Positions 1 to 5,301 of a stretch of DNA of 8,944 bases are shown piece by piece (the first letter of the stretch is position 1; every line of letters begins with the position of its first letter). The stretch covers positions 1 to 8,944 of the forward strand of contig JASHXJ010000236.1 of the NCBI GenBank assembly GCA_030043595.1. Direction: 5' to 3'. The notes below the pieces were generated by a model. That model was not told the DNA's origin and did not search any database. It worked only from the letters and a program-made list of their open reading frames with translations. Both the position numbers and the translations under genes were made by a program. This DNA comes from Trebonia sp. GTDB lineage: Bacteria; Actinomycetota; Actinomycetes; Streptosporangiales; Streptosporangiaceae.

Positions 1-1217
1 GGGCAGTCGGTCACGCCGTCGAACCCGGCGGGGGCTCGTGCCGCGGGGCCATCGGACGCCGCCGGCTCTGGCTGCGGGGCGGGGGCGGCGCGGAAGGCGG
101 CGCTTATCCGCGGGCCGCTGTCCGGGACGGTCAGCACGCGGGTGGGCGCCTGGCGGGCGAGCACGCCCGCGGCCAGCGGGGCGTAGTCGATGCCGCGGTC
201 CTCGCCGCCCACTATCAGCGCGATCCGGCGGCCGGGGAAGGCCTCAAGAGCGGCGAGCGTGGGCAGCACGTTCGTCGAGAGGCTGTCATCGACAAAGCTG
301 ACCCCGCCCAGCAGGCCGATTGTCGCGAGCCGGCTGGGCAGCCCGGCGTAGCCGACGGCGGCGGCCCGCAGCGCCGCGTCGTCGTCGGCGCCGGCGATGC
401 CGAGGGCGAGCATGCAGCGCCGCGCGATGAGCGCGTTCCTGCGGTTGTGCCGGCCCGGGAGACCGAGCGGGTCCAGCCACGTGGCGCCCGGCTCGTCGGA
501 CTCGCATACCCAGGCGACCCGGGGGGCCAGCAGTCCGGCCCTGGCGCGGAGCAGGTCGCTGTCGCCGTTGGCGACGGTGAGCTCGGCGCCGGGCTGGGAG
601 CAGGCCGACAGCTTGTCGCGGTAGTACTGCTCGACGCCGCCATGCCAGGGCAGGTGGTCGGGGTGCAGCGCGGTGACCGCCGCCACCGGCGGCGTGCACG
701 CCAGGTCGGTCGCCTGATAGCTGGAGACCTCGATCACCCAGTAGTCGTAGTCCCCGGCGCAGTCCGGGTCGTAGGGCGCGGCGCCGATGTTGCCGCCGAC
801 CATCGCGCGGTGGCCCAGGCCGGTCAGCAGGTGGCCGAGCACCGACGACGTCGTGCTCTTGCCCTTGGTGCCCGTCACGCAGACGACCCGGTCCCTGTCG
901 GCCTCCTGCAGCCACAGCCCGAGGCCGCCCGCGAGCACCACGCCAGCCGCCCGCAACCGCTCCGCCTCAGGCCGGTAGCGGCTGATGCCCGGGGTCTTCA
1001 CCACCACATCGCACCGGATAAGCGCGTCGAGGCCGCCTGCGGCGGTCGCCAGCACCTGCTCGTCGCCCCCTGCAGGGCTGTCGTCGACCAGCACGGGCTC
1101 GACGCCCAGCGAGCGCAGCTTGCGCAGGTTCGCGGCCCCCTCGCGGCCGAACCCCCAGACGCCCACCCGGGCGCCCCGCAGGTCAGACCAGGCCAGCTTC
1201 GGCCGCTCGGGCGTCAT
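1..1217 (-). CDS. murD2: UDP-N-acetylmuramoyl-L-alanine--L-glutamate ligase (MurD2), C-terminus cut by window edge
   Basis: A Mur ligase of the MurD type, open for 405 codons from ATG at 1217 to the left edge; roughly the last 50 residues are missing. The N-terminal nucleotide-binding fold shows VGVWGFGREG (residues 18-27). The ATP P-loop is GTKGKST (116-122), followed by GGNIG (141-145), EVSSYQ (163-168), HPDHLPWHGG (185-194), PGRHNRRNA (254-262), DDSLSTN (310-316) and GGEDRG (337-342). Canonical MurD adds D-Glu to UDP-MurNAc-L-Ala. I call MurD2, which adds L-Glu (EC 6.3.2.53), because the gene is overlapped by murL and because the usual DSKATN and GGxxKxxD lysines are replaced by Leu313 and Arg341. 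It is cytoplasmic. The ATG overlaps the murL stop as ATGA, implying translational coupling. An Ala/Pro-rich stretch (about 377-397) sits near the start of the C-terminal domain. MurD family membership is near certain; L-Glu specificity is inferred. Confidence 0.9.
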   Translation of the reverse strand, partial: MTPERPKLAWSDLRGARVGVWGFGREGAANLRKLRSLGVEPVLVDDSPAGGDEQVLATAAGGLDALIRCDVVVKTPGISRYRPEAERLRAAGVVLAGGLGLWLQEADRDRVVCVTGTKGKSTTSSVLGHLLTGLGHRAMVGGNIGAAPYDPDCAGDYDYWVIEVSSYQATDLACTPPVAAVTALHPDHLPWHGGVEQYYRDKLSACSQPGAELTVANGDSDLLRARAGLLAPRVAWVCESDEPGATWLDPLGLPGRHNRRNALIARRCMLALGIAGADDDAALRAAAVGYAGLPSRLATIGLLGGVSFVDDSLSTNVLPTLAALEAFPGRRIALIVGGEDRGIDYAPLAAGVLARQAPTRVLTVPDSGPRISAAFRAAPAPQPEPAASDGPAARAPAGFDGVTDC

Positions 1218-2599
1218 CGCTGCGCGAACGCGTAGGCCGCTGGCACGAAGTTCTCCCCAACCGGGCGCCGCATGGCGGCGATCTCGGCGGCCGCGGGCGC
1301 GTCCGGCCGGCCGGCGACCTCGGCGGCCAGTTCCTGGAGCAGGGCGCAGTCGCCGCGATCGGGACGGCGCGCCGCCAGCAGCACCGCGGCGCGGCACTCG
1401 GTGACCTCGCCCACGCACTCGAACGGCTTCGTGCCCGAGCCGAGCAGGCTGCGGAACTTCGGCGCGAGCCCGGGGTCGCACAAGGGCTCAGGCCCCCCGC
1501 CGTCGGCGGCGAACACCGCGCGCAGCGCGGCGGCGGACATGAACGGCGCCAGGATCAGGTCGATGAAGCAGCACTTGTCGCACTGGCCGCACCAGTGGTC
1601 AAGCCGCCGCCTCGTGTCGAGCTGGAAGGCGCGGTTGCAGCTGCGGAACGTCGCGTGGTACTGCGTGAGGTCCGCGAACTCCCCGGCGATCCAGAGCTCG
1701 GTCCGGTCCCGCAGCGCGGAGAAGTAGTCGGGCAGCCCGGCTGGCCCGGCCGCGAGGACGCCACGGAACGCCGCTTCGAACGACGCGCTCTTTGAGTACT
1801 GGTGGTTGACCGGGCGGCCGTCGTGTACCAGCGACGGCGCGGACGCCGACCATTCGTTGGACATCACCACCGCGTCCTGGCCGCCGAGCACGGCGGCCAG
1901 GACCGCGATCGCGGACAGGATCCCGGTCACCGGCACATGCCCGTTGAGGAAGCCGAGCTCGGCCGAGCGCAGGAGCTGCGCGTCGATCTCGCGCCCAGCC
2001 CGGATGACCGGCAGACCGGAGACCGCGGCGGGCCGCTCGATCGCGTCCAGCCGGTCGCCTGGGCGGCTGACCACGAACAGCGCGACGTCCGCGCGCCGCC
2101 GGATTCCCTGCACGGTCACGATCGAGTCGATCCCGCCGCCGAACGGGACCAGAGCCCGTCGCCGCGGGGCAGGTGACGGCGCGGCGGGAGCGGGCGCTTC
2201 CGGGGCAGCGTCCGGCGCCGACGGCTCGATGCGCAGGCTGGTCAGGTCCAGGGCATTGCGGTAAGCGAACTCACCGAGGCCGTGCAGATAGAACTCCCGC
2301 AGGAAGCTGTGCTCCAGGCCGGAGAGCCGCGTGCCGCCGAGATCGATGACGCCAGGCGCGGCGGTCTTGTAGTACGAGATGCCCGCGAGCAGGAATATCA
2401 GCCTGGCGGCGGCCTGCGCCGCCGGGGTGTTCCAGCGCGGGCCGGGGGTCAGGGTCACCCGCTCGGTGAACGAGCGCCCGTCGAGCGAGTACCGGCAGCT
2501 GAGCATCCCGCTGTCTGCGTCGGTGGCGAACGACTCGTACCGGAACACCTCGCCGCGGTGCGGCGAGGGCCCGTCTGCAGGCAGGGCTGGTGAAGTCAT
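1214..2599 (-). CDS. murL: UDP-N-acetyl-alpha-D-muramoyl-L-alanyl-L-glutamate epimerase (MurL)
   Basis: 461 residues, ATG start. MurL (EC 5.1.1.23), first described in Xanthomonas, inverts the terminal L-Glu of UDP-MurNAc-L-Ala-L-Glu to D-Glu while splitting ATP to AMP and pyrophosphate. The sequence fits: a PP-loop-like ATP-pyrophosphatase motif VPFGGGIDS (151-159), the segment GHVPVTG (220-226), SNEWSAS (247-253), and a cysteine-rich motif WCGQCDKCCF (336-345) shortly after SCNRAF (320-325). A Pro/Ala linker (about 125-147) separates an N-terminal domain, which contains AGISYYKTA (72-80), from the ATP-binding core. No signal peptide or membrane segment is seen, so it should act in the cytoplasm. 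The gene begins 20 bp after the dipeptidase stop and its TGA overlaps the MurD2 start. No good Shine-Dalgarno is seen before the ATG, so reinitiation from the upstream gene is possible. The call rests on recalled family motifs plus the MurD2 partner; no alignment was run. Confidence 0.88.
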   Translation of the reverse strand: MTSPALPADGPSPHRGEVFRYESFATDADSGMLSCRYSLDGRSFTERVTLTPGPRWNTPAAQAAARLIFLLAGISYYKTAAPGVIDLGGTRLSGLEHSFLREFYLHGLGEFAYRNALDLTSLRIEPSAPDAAPEAPAPAAPSPAPRRRALVPFGGGIDSIVTVQGIRRRADVALFVVSRPGDRLDAIERPAAVSGLPVIRAGREIDAQLLRSAELGFLNGHVPVTGILSAIAVLAAVLGGQDAVVMSNEWSASAPSLVHDGRPVNHQYSKSASFEAAFRGVLAAGPAGLPDYFSALRDRTELWIAGEFADLTQYHATFRSCNRAFQLDTRRRLDHWCGQCDKCCFIDLILAPFMSAAALRAVFAADGGGPEPLCDPGLAPKFRSLLGSGTKPFECVGEVTECRAAVLLAARRPDRGDCALLQELAAEVAGRPDAPAAAEIAAMRRPVGENFVPAAYAFAQR

Positions 2600-2619
2600 C
2601 GCGAGGCAGTTTAGCCGCG

Positions 2620-3780
2620 TCAGGTGCCAGCCTGGGCGCGCGAGAATGACTCGGCGGCGCGCATCACCCGCAGGATGTTCCCGCCGGCCAGGGCCTGACA
2701 GTCGGTTTCCGACCAGCGGCGGCGAACCAGTTCGGCGAACAGCGCGGGATAGCGGGACACGTCGTGCAGGCCGTCCGGGACGCGCGGGGTGCCGTCGAAG
2801 TCGCCGCCCAGGCCGACGTGCCCGATTCCGGCGACGGAGCGCACGTGCTCGACGTGGTCAGCTACCTGGGCCAGGGTCGCGGCGGGCATCGGGTGCGCGG
2901 CCTGCCATTGCGGCAGCAGCCTGAACACCGCCGACAGGTCCGCGGGATCCAGGCCACGGCCAGCCGCTTGCGCGCGCAGGCCCGCGAACCAGTCGTTGCA
3001 CTCCGGTGAGACGAAGAACGGCACGAACGTCACCATGCACACGCCGCCGTTGGCGGCCAGCCGCTGGAGGACCTCGTCGGGCACGTTGCGCGGGTTGTCG
3101 CACAGCGCGAGCGCGGAGGAGTGCGAGAAGATCACCGGCGCCTGGGCCACGTCCAGGGTCGCATGCATCGTGGCCGGCGCCACGTGCGACAGGTCGACGA
3201 GCATGCCCAGGCGCTGCATCTCGGCCACCACGGCGCGGCCGAAGCCGGTCAGGCCGCCCGGGACGACGTCGTCGGTGGCCGAGGACGCCCAGCCCACGCT
3301 CCGGTTGTGCGTCAGCGTCAGGTAGCGAACGCCCAGCGCGTGCAGCGAGCGGAGCACCCCGAGCGATCCGCCGATCGAGTGGCCGCCCTCCGCGCCGAGT
3401 AGCGAGGCGATGCGCCCCGCGGCGAATGCCCTGTCCACGTCATCGGCGCTGAGCGCGAGCTGCAAGCGGGACGGGTACCGGCTGACCAGGCGGTGCACGA
3501 GGTCGATCTGCTCGAGCACGGCAGTCACCGCGGCGTCGCCGGCCAGGCGGGCGGGCACGTAGACCGACCAGAACTGACCGCCCACCCCGCCCGCGACCAG
3601 CCGCGGGATGTCGGTGTGCGTCCCGGCCACCCGTGCTGTCAGGTCGACGGCCGCCACGTCACCGCCGAACTTCTCCCGCAGCTCCCACGGCAGGTCGTTA
3701 TGGCCGTCGATGAGCGGGAAGCGGCTTAGCATGGCACGGGCGAGCGCGAAGGAAAGAGCGGAGCCGTCTGCCGTGGTCAC
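2620..3780 (-). CDS. Membrane dipeptidase family (M19, renal dipeptidase-like), cytoplasmic
   Basis: 386 residues, a usual length for bacterial M19 metallopeptidases, which are TIM-barrel enzymes with two zinc ions that cleave dipeptides and often accept a D-residue at the C-terminal position. All expected metal ligands are visible: His27 and Asp29 in DGHNDLP, bridging Glu131 in GAEGGHS, His199 in VDLSHVA, His220 in FSHSSA, and Asp327 in GGDFDG. Arg231 in NPRNVPD matches the conserved substrate-carboxylate region. There is no signal peptide or lipobox, so unlike the mammalian enzyme it should be intracellular. The GTG at 3780 is taken as start; ATG at 3732 (residue 17) would still keep the whole barrel, and neither has a clear ribosome binding site. 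It lies 25 bp after the MFS gene and 20 bp before murL. Next to enzymes making L-Ala-D-Glu, a role in salvaging such a dipeptide is plausible, but the true substrate is unknown. Confidence 0.92.
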   Translation of the reverse strand: MTTADGSALSFALARAMLSRFPLIDGHNDLPWELREKFGGDVAAVDLTARVAGTHTDIPRLVAGGVGGQFWSVYVPARLAGDAAVTAVLEQIDLVHRLVSRYPSRLQLALSADDVDRAFAAGRIASLLGAEGGHSIGGSLGVLRSLHALGVRYLTLTHNRSVGWASSATDDVVPGGLTGFGRAVVAEMQRLGMLVDLSHVAPATMHATLDVAQAPVIFSHSSALALCDNPRNVPDEVLQRLAANGGVCMVTFVPFFVSPECNDWFAGLRAQAAGRGLDPADLSAVFRLLPQWQAAHPMPAATLAQVADHVEHVRSVAGIGHVGLGGDFDGTPRVPDGLHDVSRYPALFAELVRRRWSETDCQALAGGNILRVMRAAESFSRAQAGT

Positions 3781-3805
3781 GGCCGCAGGGTACCGCTGGC
3801 CGGGC

Positions 3806-5227
3806 TCACGCTGCCTCCGGGACCGGCTGGCCGATGCCCCCCTCCGGGCCGCCGGCCATCGTCGGTGCGGCGTCGGCGTCGCTGACCAGGCCGGAGAACA
3901 CCGCGCCCAGGGCCATCACGCACGCCGCGGCGGCGAACGCCAGCCGGTAGCCGGCCAGATCGAACGGACCCGGCCGGGTCGCGCCGAGCACGGTGCCCAG
4001 CAGCGCCACCCCGGCCGCCCCGCCGGCCTGGCGCAGCGTGTTCAGCAGCGTCGACGCCTGCCCGGTCTGTGCCGCCGACACCGTGGCCATGCCCGCCGCC
4101 TGCGAGGGCGCCATGGCGAACCCGAACGAGCCCCCCGTGCAGAACATCAGCACCGGGATCAGCCACGCCGCGTCGCCCGGGCCAGCGAACGCCATGCCGC
4201 CGATGGTCGCGACTGTGCCGCACATCCCGGCGACCATCAGGCGCCGCGGGCCGACCCGCTTGTACAGGTGCGTGGTCACCTGCACGCCCACCATCCCGCC
4301 GAGGGCCTCGGGAAACGTCGAGAGGCCGGAGTGCACGGCGGTGAACCCCAGGCCGTTCTGCAGCAGCAGCGGGACGAGGAACAGCGTGCCGACGAACCCG
4401 GCGCCGGCGAAGCTGAGCTGCAGGTTGGTCATCCGGAACAGCCTGTCCGAGTAGATCCGCAGCCGCAGCATGGGCTCGGCGACCCGCAGTTCGACGGTCA
4501 CGAATAGTATAAGCAGTAGTATACCGGGTATGCCAGTCCCGAGCACCAGAGGCGAATCCCACCCGGACGACGCGCCCGTCGAGAGCGCGTACATGAACAG
4601 CGGGAAGCCGAGCCCGGCCAGCAAGAAGCCAGGCAGGTCGAACGGACCTGGCCGGTGCTCGGTTCCGCCGGGCAGGAACAGGGCGCCGAAGACCAGCGCC
4701 GCCGCGCCCACCGGCAGGTTGATGTAGAAGATCCACCGCCAGGACAGGCCGTCAACCAGCAGCCCGCCGATCACCGGCCCCAGTGCCGGCGCCATCAGCG
4801 TGGGCACGGTCAGCAGCCGGTTCGCCCGGATCCGCTCGGCGGGCGGGAACGTCCGGAACATCATCGCCATCCCCACCGGGATCAGCAGCCCGCCGCCGAA
4901 CCCCTGCACGGCACGGAACGCGACAAGCTCAGGCAGCGACGTCGCCACCCCGCACAGCGCGGACGCGACGGTGAACACGCTGATCGCGGTGAGCATCACC
5001 CGCCTCGCGCCGAACCGGTCCCCGATCCATCCGGACGCGGGCATCGCCACGGCCAGGGTCACCAGGTAGGCGCTCACCACGCCGCTGACCGAAGCTACCG
5101 GCACCCCGAAATACCGGCTGAGCGTGGGCAGCGCGACGTTCACTACTGTGGCGTCCATGATGTTCATGAACATCGACGCGACGAACACGGCGCTGACGAC
5201 GACCTTGGCCGGGATGGCGACCTTCAC
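3806..5227 (-). CDS. MFS transporter, DHA2 (EmrB/QacA-type) drug:H+ antiporter family
   Basis: 473 residues, strongly hydrophobic, consistent with the 14 membrane helices expected for DHA2 exporters. Family motifs are visible: MDATVVNVALP in helix 1 (24-34), SGWIGDRFGARR after helix 2 (65-76, motif A), FRAVQGFGGGLLIP (104-117, motif B region), and APALGPVIGGLL (146-157, motif C, typical of exporters), followed by SWRWIFYINLPVG (162-174). A soluble tail of about 25 residues ends the protein. An in-frame TAG two codons upstream of GTG 5227 limits the start to that codon or one downstream; no convincing ribosome binding site precedes it. It is the first gene of the tightly spaced set with the dipeptidase, murL and murD2. 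It probably exports a small molecule or drug by proton antiport; the substrate cannot be read from sequence. Codons 233-241 are unusually AT-rich (see findings). Confidence 0.9.
   Translation of the reverse strand: MKVAIPAKVVVSAVFVASMFMNIMDATVVNVALPTLSRYFGVPVASVSGVVSAYLVTLAVAMPASGWIGDRFGARRVMLTAISVFTVASALCGVATSLPELVAFRAVQGFGGGLLIPVGMAMMFRTFPPAERIRANRLLTVPTLMAPALGPVIGGLLVDGLSWRWIFYINLPVGAAALVFGALFLPGGTEHRPGPFDLPGFLLAGLGFPLFMYALSTGASSGWDSPLVLGTGIPGILLLILFVTVELRVAEPMLRLRIYSDRLFRMTNLQLSFAGAGFVGTLFLVPLLLQNGLGFTAVHSGLSTFPEALGGMVGVQVTTHLYKRVGPRRLMVAGMCGTVATIGGMAFAGPGDAAWLIPVLMFCTGGSFGFAMAPSQAAGMATVSAAQTGQASTLLNTLRQAGGAAGVALLGTVLGATRPGPFDLAGYRLAFAAAACVMALGAVFSGLVSDADAAPTMAGGPEGGIGQPVPEAA
4505..4531 (-). 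other. Rare-codon cluster inside the MFS gene
   Basis: Codons 233-241 of the MFS gene read ATA CCC GGT ATA CTA CTG CTT ATA CTA, encoding IPGILLLIL in a membrane helix. ATA, CTA and CTT are very rare in high-GC actinomycete genes, and the surrounding gene uses ATC and CTG/CTC almost throughout. Six of nine codons are of the rare kind. Confidence 0.75.
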
Positions 5228-5246
5228 GGACTACTACAAGACCGCG

Positions 5247-5281
5247 CCCCGGCGGGGTGTTCCCGGAAAGGCCCGCCGGGG
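5247..5281 (-). terminator. GC-rich stem-loop between the ABC and MFS genes (possible terminator)
   Basis: CCCCGGCGGG (5247-5256) and CCCGCCGGGG (5272-5281) form a perfect 10-bp inverted repeat around a 15-nt loop. It lies 20 bases past the ABC gene stop on the minus strand. No U-run follows, so it is not a textbook intrinsic terminator, though actinomycete terminators often lack one. It overlaps the direct repeat described separately and might instead act as a regulatory structure for the MFS operon. Confidence 0.5.
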
Positions 5282-5293
5282 TGTTCCCGGAAA
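5253..5293 (-). repeat. Two 17-bp direct repeats upstream of the MFS operon
   Basis: TTTCCGGGAACACCCCG (minus strand) occurs identically at 5293-5277 and 5269-5253, 24 bp apart. Each copy contains the near-palindrome TTCCGGGAA. The position, 26-66 bp upstream of the MFS start codon, suits a paired operator. Each copy also contains GGAAC, the core of ECF sigma -35 elements, so a promoter is possible, but no convincing -10 can be assigned. The repeat itself is certain and its function is open. Confidence 0.6.
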
Positions 5294-5301
5294 TGAGCGT
5301 G

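Noticed and set aside
286..915. Long Arg/Gly-rich minus-strand frame over the MurD2 region
   Set aside because: It is a shadow of MurD2. The correct frame lacks a stop within the window and carries all Mur ligase motifs, while this one is arginine-rich noise.
2361..2374. 14-base inverted match GCGGTCTTGTAGTA between murL and positions 5232-5245
   Set aside because: A match of this length is expected by chance with moderate probability in 9 kb, and one copy simply encodes YYKTA in MurL.
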